In this document: positions 1-4,613 of the stretch, piece after piece
Position numbering within the stretch: position 1 is the first letter of the stretch
Layout: the number at the start of each line of letters is the position of its first letter
Origin: Ruminiclostridium sp.
Lineage (GTDB): Bacteria > Bacillota_A > Clostridia > Oscillospirales > Ruminococcaceae
DNA length: 5,278 bases
Direction: 5' to 3'
NCBI GenBank assembly: GCA_017550775.1
Contig: JAFZOA010000167.1
Location: 1-5,278, forward strand
Notes under the pieces: generated by a model
What the model saw: only the letters and a program-made list of their open reading frames with translations
Databases searched by the model: none
Told to the model about the DNA's origin: nothing
Position numbers and translations under genes: made by a program

Positions 1-479
1 AACAGAGTCATGTAAAAGAACAGAAGCAGCGGCGACAGCTCCTTGTGCATAACGATCTTTATCACTGCCGCAAGCAGGAACAATCCCACACCTACGCCGA
101 CAAACACGATAAGCACCGTGCCGTCCATTACCGCGCTGACCTGACCCGCAAGCACAGCGAGATCGGGCTCTGCGACGGTTATCAGCACGCCCATGATGAA
201 GCAGACCGTGAACAGCACCCCGAGCTTTCTGGACTTGGTAAGACCCGCTCCGACGTGCTCGCCCATAGGTGTCATGGCGAGGTCGGCTCCGAGATTGAAC
301 AAAGCTATACCGAATATCAGAAACAGCGCCGAACAGCCGAAAACTATCGTTTCCTTCTCGCTCAGGGTCACGAGCGGAGTTAACGCTATCATAGAAACTA
401 TTAGTGTAATGGGAAGTACCGAGATCAGTGCTTCCTTCACTTTCGAGAACAGAGCCTTTCCCAACTCTTCCCACCCCAT
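1..479 (-). CDS. DUF1538 family membrane protein, N-terminal part (runs off left edge)
   Basis: This is the first 159 codons of an open frame with no stop before the window edge. Translating the reverse strand gives a very hydrophobic protein with likely membrane spans at about residues 18-37, 44-64, 88-104 and 121-144, and a further one starting near 150. Two stretches are typical of DUF1538: FNLGADLAMTPMGEHVG (61-77) with TKSRK at 81-85, and AEPDLAVLAGQV (103-114). Family members are inner-membrane proteins of poorly known function. As I recall, a DUF1538 pair (UmpA/UmpB) from Halomonas was reported as a Na+(Li+,K+)/H+ antiporter, so cation transport is a reasonable guess but not shown here. 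The ATG is chosen because an in-frame TGA lies five codons upstream. It has no good Shine-Dalgarno sequence; an in-frame TTG four codons earlier is the only upstream alternative. The family is secure and the function is not. Confidence 0.85.
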   Translation of the reverse strand, partial: MGWEELGKALFSKVKEALISVLPITLIVSMIALTPLVTLSEKETIVFGCSALFLIFGIALFNLGADLAMTPMGEHVGAGLTKSRKLGVLFTVCFIMGVLITVAEPDLAVLAGQVSAVMDGTVLIVFVGVGVGLFLLAAVIKIVMHKELSPLLLFFYMTL

Positions 480-533
480 TTTAATTATCAATCATTAATA
501 TCCGTTTGTTGCGATACAGCGAATATATAAATA

Positions 534-562
534 AGTATAGCATACTTTCGCAATAAAAACAA
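534..562 (-). promoter_or_regulatory. Predicted sigma-A promoter for the DUF1538 gene
   Basis: On the reverse strand TTGTTT (-35, 562-557) is followed after exactly 17 bases by TATACT (-10, 539-534). TGC directly before the -10 makes it an extended -10. The start of transcription would be near 527, giving a leader of roughly 48 bases. It was called by eye and has no experimental support. Confidence 0.6.
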
Positions 563-602
563 TACCTTAACGGCAAATTTCACCTGTAGTTGTCAGCGTT
601 TT

Positions 603-618
603 TGCACATTCAGGTGCA
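603..618. promoter_or_regulatory. Small dyad in the divergent control region, possible operator
   Basis: TGCAC and GTGCA form a perfect inverted repeat of 5-base arms around a 6-base centre. It lies between the two divergent promoters. An overlapping inverted pair, CACCTG at 581-586 and CAGGTG at 611-616, shares the right arm. The site is well placed for a regulator acting on both promoters. Dyads this short also occur by chance, so the call is weak. Apart from the two promoters I see nothing else in the spacer from 480 to 757. Confidence 0.2.
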
Positions 619-654
619 GATGATTTGAAAACACAATAAAATCTGTAAAAAATA

Positions 655-683
655 TTGCTATTTTCTGAAATATATGCTATAAT
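655..683 (+). promoter_or_regulatory. Predicted sigma-A promoter for the ATPase–GGDEF operon
   Basis: TTGCTA (655-660), a 17-base spacer and a perfect TATAAT (678-683), with TGC just ahead forming an extended -10. Transcription should begin near 690, leaving a leader of about 68 bases. This is the strongest promoter match in the window and suggests that the ATP-binding gene is the first gene of its transcript. Confidence 0.75.
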
Positions 684-757
684 ATATTGTATACTTTATC
701 CGTATCAGATAAGAATAAGCAAATACAGATCAATAAACGCGAGAGAAGAATACTACT

Positions 758-1183
758 ATGGATTACAAAGAACTTGAAACCGAAGCTTCGGTAGACAATC
801 TTGATGCCGTCATCGGCTTTATAACCGGAGAACTTGAGGCTGTGGACTGTCCAATGCCTTTGCAGATGCAGACAGAACTCGCCGTCGAGGAGATATTCGT
901 CAACATTGCGAGCTATGCCTATGCACCCGGTACCGGTAACGCAGTCATAAGGATCGGGATATCCGACGAGCCCCGCACAGCCGAGATCACCTTCATCGAC
1001 AGCGGCGTAAAGTACGACCCGCTCGCAAAGGAAGATCCGGACATTACGCTCTCCGCAAGCGAGAGAGGTATCGGCGGACTCGGTATATTCCTTACCAAAA
1101 AGAACATGGACGAGGTATCGTATGAGTACCGCGACGGGAAAAATATTTTCACCATGAAGAAACATCTTTTCGTCACAAAATGA
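758..1183 (+). CDS. RsbW/SpoIIAB-like ATP-binding protein (HATPase_c_2; anti-sigma factor or switch kinase family)
   Basis: A 141-residue protein that is almost entirely one GHKL ATPase domain of the anti-sigma/serine kinase type. Visible ATP-site motifs are the N-box AVEEIFVNIASYAY (about 42-55, with Glu45 and Asn49 as the expected catalytic base and Mg ligand), the G1 box DSGVKYDP (81-88) and the glycine-rich lid RGIGGLGIFL (103-112). In the RsbW and SpoIIAB families such proteins hold a sigma factor or another partner and phosphorylate an anti-anti-sigma (STAS) protein. No STAS, phosphatase or sigma gene is visible here, so the partner is unknown. The start is the ATG after a purine-rich GAGAGAAG at 741-748. 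The gene lies 56 bases ahead of the GGDEF gene on the same strand and likely shares its transcript. Length is normal for the family. Family membership is confident; an anti-sigma role is inferred. Confidence 0.88.
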   Translation: MDYKELETEASVDNLDAVIGFITGELEAVDCPMPLQMQTELAVEEIFVNIASYAYAPGTGNAVIRIGISDEPRTAEITFIDSGVKYDPLAKEDPDITLSASERGIGGLGIFLTKKNMDEVSYEYRDGKNIFTMKKHLFVTK

Positions 1184-1239
1184 ACCGGATAATATGCAAC
1201 TTACCATACAACAGATCTATCAGGAAAGGATAAGACCTT

Positions 1240-2445
1240 ATGGACATATCAGCCGTACTTGACAAATACCTGAAAACGGAAGACAGTAATATCATTATTA
1301 CCGACGAGAACGGAGAACTGCTTTATAACAGCAGCAGAATGGATTTCCCGACGGATATCGTTATGAGCAAGCTCGGAAATGTCCACGAAGATTACGATGA
1401 ACAGGAATTCTTCGACAGAGAACGCAATATAAACTTCATAGCGAGAAGGACCGTGATAGAGGATGACGGAAAGCGCTTCGTGTGCTACCGCATCATCGAC
1501 CAGAGCGAATACTCTATGCTCGTTAAAGAAGTCGCCACATACTCAAAAAGCATCTCCAATATGTCCAAGTTCCAGATCGGCATCATGAACCGTCTCTCCC
1601 ACTCCTACAACACCTTCCTGCCGAGCCTTGCGGATTACTGTATCGCCGAGAAGGCTATCATGTTCATAAACAAGGACGGTCGCATGATACAAAGTACCTA
1701 CTCCAAGGAAAGAAAGGATTATATCCAGGTGCAGTACGGCATTTCCGAGGAGTTGGAGCCATACAGCAGCATGAGGAGAGGAGAAACAAAGGATACTTAC
1801 ACCTGCGTGCTCAATTCCTCGATCTTCGGACAGGATTGTGTGGTACTCGTCAAGAATGCTGTTGTAAACAACATCATCAATCCTATGGACGTTTCAGTAC
1901 ATAACGTGATACGCCTTTTCATAGAGAACAGCATCCTCCGCGACAGGATCGTGTATGAGAGCGAGCATGACCGGCTTACCGGACTCTACAACAAGGGCAA
2001 ATATATGTCCCTCAAGAACGCAAAGTTCGGAGAGCCCTCTTCCATAGCGATACTGAACTTTGACGTGAACAATCTCAAGCATATCAACGACAACTACGGT
2101 CACGAGTGCGGCGACGCGCTCATTATCAAAGCCGCCAAGAGCCTCAACGCCGTACTCTCGGAAAACGTGAACGGCTTCCGTATGGGCGGCGATGAGTTCC
2201 TTCTTATAGCGACCAACATTACAGAGAAGCAGGCAGAGGAGCTCAGAGACCGCTGGAAAGCAGAGCTCATCAAACTCAACGAGAATGACAAGAACCTGTT
2301 CTGTGCTATGGCGTGCGGGGTTTCCTACGGTTCCGGCGAATACGACTACGACGAGCTTTACGCCGACGCGGACATGAATATGTACATCGACAAGAAGCAC
2401 CTGAAAGAACGGCATATCTGCTCGGATATAGTTGATCTGACATAA
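1240..2445 (+). CDS. GGDEF-domain protein, probable diguanylate cyclase with N-terminal sensory region
   Basis: A 401-residue soluble protein without obvious membrane spans. Residues about 10-90 look PAS-like (IIITDENGELLYNSS at 18-32). Residues about 115-235 may form a GAF-like or related sensor; this is inferred from layout and spacing only. The GGDEF domain (about 242-390) is well kept: DRLTGLYN (244-251), the metal/substrate segment FDVNNLKHIND (274-284) followed by NYGHECGD, an intact GGDEF signature (316-320) and ADADMNMYIDKK (375-386). The expected activity is making cyclic di-GMP from two GTP. The inhibitory I-site RxxD expected five residues before GGDEF is replaced by SENV (307-310), so product feedback may be absent. 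No EAL domain is present. AGGAAAGG ends ten bases before the ATG and supports this start. The gene ends in two consecutive TAA stops just ahead of a terminator. It follows the ATP-binding gene, suggesting joint signalling. Confidence 0.92.
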   Translation: MDISAVLDKYLKTEDSNIIITDENGELLYNSSRMDFPTDIVMSKLGNVHEDYDEQEFFDRERNINFIARRTVIEDDGKRFVCYRIIDQSEYSMLVKEVATYSKSISNMSKFQIGIMNRLSHSYNTFLPSLADYCIAEKAIMFINKDGRMIQSTYSKERKDYIQVQYGISEELEPYSSMRRGETKDTYTCVLNSSIFGQDCVVLVKNAVVNNIINPMDVSVHNVIRLFIENSILRDRIVYESEHDRLTGLYNKGKYMSLKNAKFGEPSSIAILNFDVNNLKHINDNYGHECGDALIIKAAKSLNAVLSENVNGFRMGGDEFLLIATNITEKQAEELRDRWKAELIKLNENDKNLFCAMACGVSYGSGEYDYDELYADADMNMYIDKKHLKERHICSDIVDLT

Positions 2446-2451
2446 TAACGC

Positions 2452-2482
2452 AAAGCTCCTGCTTTCGCAGGAGTTTTTGTTT
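2452..2482 (+). terminator. Intrinsic terminator of the ATPase–GGDEF operon
   Basis: A perfect 7-base-pair stem, CTCCTGC (2456-2462) with GCAGGAG (2467-2473), closes a TTTC loop. It is extended outward by a G·T and A–T pairs and is followed by TTTTTGTTTT. It begins seven bases after the GGDEF stop codon, which is the classic rho-independent arrangement. Confidence 0.9.
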
Positions 2483-2545
2483 TATTGTAACGAAACATAT
2501 TGCTATTGTTCATAACACAGGGAATTAAGAACGCAGCATCCGGAA

Positions 2546-2576
2546 CAATATAAAAATGCCGCCGTTTGGCGACATT
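2546..2576 (-). terminator. Intrinsic terminator of the leftward yab/divIC operon
   Basis: Read leftward, AATGTCGCC and GGCGGCATT form a 9-base-pair stem with one G·U pair around an AAAC loop, followed by TTTTTATATTG. It lies 34 bases past the stop of the 35-codon membrane-peptide gene and faces the rightward terminator about 65 bases away. The gap between the two operons (2446-2610) is thus mostly terminators. Nothing else is seen in it. Confidence 0.85.
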
Positions 2577-2610
2577 GCTTTCGCAGAGACACGGTAAATA
2601 TCCTGGTCTG

Positions 2611-2718
2611 CTACATATTAAAACTTCCCACAATAATACCGATCACCATTACCACAGCCACAATAAGCGCAATAATGCGGTAAATAAGCTTTAATCCTTC
2701 TCTGTCCTTGTTTCTCAT
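2611..2718 (-). CDS. Small single-span membrane peptide, 35 residues, after divIC
   Basis: A short gene, easily missed by automatic callers. It has a charged start (MRNKDREGLK), then a clear membrane-spanning stretch at about residues 11-31 (LIYRIIALIVAVVMVIGIIV spans 11-30), ending GSFNM and a TAG stop. It starts eight bases after the divIC stop on the same strand, and a terminator follows it, so it appears to be the last gene of the operon. The Shine-Dalgarno sequence is weak (GAGTGA overlapping the divIC stop), and translation may depend on coupling to divIC. I do not recognise the family. The sharp division between a basic, soluble N-terminus and a pure hydrophobic helix, together with tight operon spacing, argues that it is real. 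A role near the division or spore membranes is only inferred from position. Confidence 0.65.
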   Translation of the reverse strand: MRNKDREGLKLIYRIIALIVAVVMVIGIIVGSFNM

Positions 2719-2726
2719 AGTATCAC

Positions 2727-3029
2727 TCAGTTACTCGGTACGAAATAGTATATCTTCTCGTCGGAATAGGAGTAGTCGAGCTGTTCGCGCGCAATCTCTT
2801 CAACATATCCGTTCTTGTACTCATCGCTCGTGTAGCGTTCAAGGCGCTCGTTCTCGGTATGAAGAGCGTAGAGCTTATCGGAAAGCTCGGCGTATTCGGC
2901 GGATTTCTGCGATATCTCGACCTGCATGGCGACGAGGTTGACAACAGCGTATGCCAAAGCAACAAAAGCGGCAAATGCAAAGATAAACGGGAGTCTAAAT
3001 GACTTTCCTGACTTTTGCTTTAATGACAT
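2727..3029 (-). CDS. divIC: Septum formation initiator family protein (DivIC/FtsB-like)
   Basis: A 100-residue bitopic membrane protein: a short basic cytoplasmic tail (MSLKQKSGKSFR), one membrane helix at about 13-33, an extracytoplasmic coiled coil at about 34-66 (SAEYAELSDKLYALHTENERL), and the family tail YVEEIAREQLDYSYSDEKIY (75-94). DivIC/FtsB proteins pair with FtsL and DivIB/FtsQ to bring septal wall synthesis to the division site. The frame is open from an ATG 11 codons further upstream, but that start has no ribosome binding site. The chosen ATG is preceded by AAGGCGGTGA at a good distance. The gene overlaps the end of yabQ by 35 bases in another frame, implying coupled translation. 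The position directly after yabQ matches the Bacillus order. DivIC is preferred over FtsL on size, motif and context. Confidence 0.88.
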   Translation of the reverse strand: MSLKQKSGKSFRLPFIFAFAAFVALAYAVVNLVAMQVEISQKSAEYAELSDKLYALHTENERLERYTSDEYKNGYVEEIAREQLDYSYSDEKIYYFVPSN

Positions 3030-3552
3030 ATCTGTTTTCACCGCCTTCCGGATACACTTCACCGATTTTATTATCCTTAATATTATACATCATTTCACGG
3101 CGGTTTTTCAAGTGTGTTTTGCGTTTTTCGTCAATTTCAGATAAATATTTTTGCATTTTACCGGCGATATATGTCGATTTATCACAAACAAATCTTACCG
3201 GTACAGAGATCAATTTCCGCATCTTCTTCCCTGTCCATGCGAAAAATTTCTCTGCAAGCCTTGCGGACGGGGGGACTATTGTTCCGGCAGTGACCATGTT
3301 GAGCGCGAATCCGAACGCCGCCGATATCACATAATACAGCCGGAAGAACCCCGTTCCGTTATCCACGGACATCACGAACAGCACAAATCCCGCTGTCACC
3401 GCGAACAGGAAGTCGGATACGACAGCAGCTTTCTTCATTTTCGGGAAAGAGAGCCTGAAAAAGCGCAGAACGTTATATACCACGGCGAGACAAAAGCCTG
3501 TCGCGGCATAAATGCAGATCATGTTCAGAACGGTCTCGGATGATTCAAACAT
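2995..3552 (-). CDS. yabQ: Spore cortex biosynthesis protein YabQ
   Basis: A 185-residue membrane protein. Likely spans are at about residues 9-28, 44-63 and 70-93, followed by a basic soluble tail (KKMRKLISVPVRF at 109-121 and EKRKTHLKNRREM at 142-154). The short motif YNVLRFFRL after the first span fits the family pattern. In B. subtilis YabQ is made in the mother cell, sits in the membrane around the forespore and is needed for the spore cortex. The call rests on the family pattern plus exact placement between yabP and divIC. The ATG follows AAGGCGGTGA, which overlaps the yabP stop; the gap to yabP is 14 bases. The last 35 bases also encode the start of divIC. It implies that the organism or its recent ancestors form spores. 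Confidence 0.85.
   Translation of the reverse strand: MFESSETVLNMICIYAATGFCLAVVYNVLRFFRLSFPKMKKAAVVSDFLFAVTAGFVLFVMSVDNGTGFFRLYYVISAAFGFALNMVTAGTIVPPSARLAEKFFAWTGKKMRKLISVPVRFVCDKSTYIAGKMQKYLSEIDEKRKTHLKNRREMMYNIKDNKIGEVYPEGGENRYVIKAKVRKVI
3038..3047 (-). promoter_or_regulatory. Ribosome binding site that fixes the divIC start
   Basis: AAGGCGGTGA lies eight bases before the ATG at 3029, inside the yabQ coding sequence. The same ten bases stand before yabQ (3559-3568). This decides against the longer divIC frame beginning at 3062. Confidence 0.65.
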
Positions 3553-3566
3553 TCACTCTCACCGCC

Positions 3567-3824
3567 TTACCTGAACAGCTTTGCTATCATGTTGTCGGCA
3601 AGGTGACGCTTGTCGGTGGTATAGCTCAGTGAGTCTATTCTGCCGAAAATGCGCAGGATACCGCTCTCAGGGTCGAACTCCTCCGCTCCGAGACTGCTCC
3701 CGCGGATAACAAGATCTCCGTCGTCGGTAAATACGACCACGGCAGTATCGGTGACGCTCTCAACGGACTTCACGCCGGTAAGAGATACGGCACTGCGGTT
3801 GTCTACGGTTATACTGCTGTTCAT
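3567..3824 (-). CDS. yabP: Sporulation protein YabP (YabP/YqfC family)
   Basis: An 85-residue soluble, beta-rich protein. Recognisable family features are AVSLTGVKSVESV (12-24), followed by short alternating strands, then GDLVIRGSSLGAEEFDPESG (36-55) and LRIFGRIDSLSYT (57-69). YabP is a sporulation-specific protein made with YabQ in the mother cell; its biochemical role is not established. The start is the ATG preceded by AGGAG seven bases upstream. An upstream in-frame ATG would add seven residues (MYIRSKT) but would put this AGGAG inside the gene, so it is rejected. The gene lies 77 bases after rqcP and 14 bases before yabQ. The gap to rqcP could hold a separate sporulation promoter, as in B. 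subtilis. Confidence 0.88.
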   Translation of the reverse strand: MNSSITVDNRSAVSLTGVKSVESVTDTAVVVFTDDGDLVIRGSSLGAEEFDPESGILRIFGRIDSLSYTTDKRHLADNMIAKLFR

Positions 3825-3859
3825 AGTTTTACTCCTGATGTACAAGTCTTTGTATAACC

Positions 3860-3888
3860 ATAGTATGTCCGAGCGTTAAGATTTAGAA
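3860..3888 (-). promoter_or_regulatory. Weak candidate sigma-E/sigma-K-type promoter ahead of yabP
   Basis: Read leftward, CATACTAT (3867-3860) matches seven of eight positions of the sigma-E -10 consensus CATACAAT and also fits the sigma-K form CATANNNT. It lies 35 bases before the yabP ATG. Thirteen bases upstream is TTCTAAAT (3888-3881), only a poor match to a sigma-E -35. The location is where B. subtilis has its mother-cell promoter for yabPQ. It is suggestive only. Confidence 0.3.
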
Positions 3889-3901
3889 CCGCTCTGTATG
3901 C

Positions 3902-4141
3902 TCAGATGACCTGATAAAGATCCCCGGCACCGTCCTTGCCCACGACCTCGGCTACCTTTACTACGCGCACTTTAAGCGGTGTTTTCCCGATGTTTATCTC
4001 TATCTCGTCGCCTTCCTTCACCTCATACGAGGCGCGGGCGGTCTTGCCGTTGACGAGGACCTTTTCCGCGTCACACGCTTCATTGGCGACTGTACGGCGC
4101 TTTATGAGCCTTGATACTTTGAGGTATTTGTCGAGTCTCAT
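3902..4141 (-). CDS. rqcP: RqcP, S4-domain ribosome quality control factor (YabO)
   Basis: A 79-residue protein made almost wholly of an S4 RNA-binding domain (about 1-60). The opening MRLDKYLKVSRLIKRRTVAN, then EACDAEKVLVNGK and VKEGDEIEIN, is nearly the family consensus. RqcP (Hsp15-like, formerly YabO) binds stalled 50S subunits and works with RqcH and tRNA-Ala to add C-terminal alanine tails to stuck nascent chains. The ATG follows AGGGGG (4155-4150) at eight bases, which itself follows directly after the U-rich end of the upstream RNA fold. The gene lies between hup and yabP, as in many Clostridia, and 77 bases separate it from yabP. Length is normal. The assignment is secure from sequence and context; only the exact regulation is unclear. 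Confidence 0.93.
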   Translation of the reverse strand: MRLDKYLKVSRLIKRRTVANEACDAEKVLVNGKTARASYEVKEGDEIEINIGKTPLKVRVVKVAEVVGKDGAGDLYQVI

Positions 4142-4155
4142 GATACTTACCCCCT

Positions 4156-4246
4156 AAAAACAAAAGCGGACTCAGCCGAAAGAAGCCCCGTATCCGTTCA
4201 GGGATAGGCTTCTGCACGGCTCTGAGCCGTAAACCGAATCCACTTT
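4156..4246 (-). terminator. Three-way-junction RNA fold with U-rich tail between hup and rqcP (terminator or attenuator)
   Basis: Read leftward, a 13-pair outer helix joins AAAGUGGAUUCGG (4246-4234) to CUGAGUCCGCUUU (4175-4163), with G·U pairs but no mismatch. Inside are a 5-pair hairpin CGGCU-CAG-AGCCG (4229-4217) and a long hairpin AGAAGCC-UAUCC / GGAUA-CGG-GGCUUCU (4213-4181) with a 6-base loop and a 3-base bulge. The outer helix is followed directly by UUUUGUUUUU and then the rqcP ribosome binding site. The U tract suggests that hup transcripts end here with some readthrough into rqcP. Parts can pair differently (AGCCG 4221-4217 with CGGCU 4178-4174; GGCUCAG 4228-4222 with CUGAGUC 4175-4169), so it could act as a switch. 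The fold was worked out by hand, with no energies. I do not recognise a known RNA family. Confidence 0.65.
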
Positions 4247-4270
4247 AAGTTATTATCTGTAAACCGACTA

Positions 4271-4546
4271 TTACTTGGCAACAGCGTCTTTTAAAGCTCT
4301 GCCTGCCTTGAATGCGGGAACTTTCGTTGCCTTGATTGTTATCTGTTTCTTTGTCTGCGGGTTGATACCCTTGCGTGCCTTACGTGCGCGTGTCTCGAAT
4401 GTGCCGAAACCTACGAGCTGGATCTTATCACCCTTTGCGAGTGTGTCGGTGATAACAGCAACCGTAGCATTGAGTGCCTTTTCGGAATCCTTCTTGCTGA
4501 GCTCGGTCTTTTCTGCTATAGCCGAAATTAATTCTGCCTTAGTCAT
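4271..4546 (-). CDS. hup: HU family DNA-binding protein
   Basis: A 91-residue histone-like protein of the usual HU length. The N-terminal helices ([20 protein letters not shown]) lead into the signature [20 protein letters not shown] (46-65). Pro63 at the tip of the DNA-binding arm is the residue that intercalates between bases in the family. The C-terminal part [14 protein letters not shown] (76-89) is standard. HU dimers bend and compact the chromosome without sequence preference. IHF is unlikely in this lineage. The ATG has a strong GGAGG six bases upstream. The gene follows mazG after 67 A/T-rich bases, in which CATAAT-like elements occur but no convincing -35 was found. The fold after its stop codon probably ends most of its transcripts, which would let HU be made at much higher levels than the genes downstream. 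Confidence 0.96.
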   Translation of the reverse strand: MTKAELISAIAEKTELSKKDSEKALNATVAVITDTLAKGDKIQLVGFGTFETRARKARKGINPQTKKQITIKATKVPAFKAGRALKDAVAK

Positions 4547-4613
4547 TTTAAACCTCCATAAAAAATGATTTGATTATGAATTATTATGCATTACCCGAAG
4601 TATGTGCCGTACA

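Noticed and set aside
677..1207. 176-codon leftward open frame opposite the ATP-binding gene
   Set aside because: It is antisense to a clear GHKL ATPase, matches no family I recognise and has cysteine-rich, low-plausibility composition.
1894..2415. 173-codon leftward open frame opposite the GGDEF domain
   Set aside because: It mirrors the conserved GGDEF coding strand; the valine/leucine-rich product is typical of antisense frames.
2460..2586. 11-base direct repeat TGCTTTCGCAG at 2460-2470 and 2576-2586
   Set aside because: Only two copies; the first is part of the rightward terminator. No element with ends or a duplicated target lies between them.
2358..2633. 91-codon leftward frame across the GGDEF end and the terminators
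   Set aside because: It would be coded through two strong terminators and overlaps a real gene; its sequence has no recognisable features.
3151..3543. 130-codon rightward frame opposite yabQ
   Set aside because: It is antisense to yabQ, has a charged and irregular product and no ribosome binding site of note.
4181..4213. ACGGAU in the long hairpin, resembling the TwoAYGGAY RNA motif
   Set aside because: Only one such segment is present, and it is partly paired rather than in two matching terminal loops, so the family is not supported.
4247..4297. Possible promoter for rqcP (TTGCCA at the hup end with GATAAT)
   Set aside because: The spacing is 19 bases and the -10 is imperfect; too weak to report as a feature.
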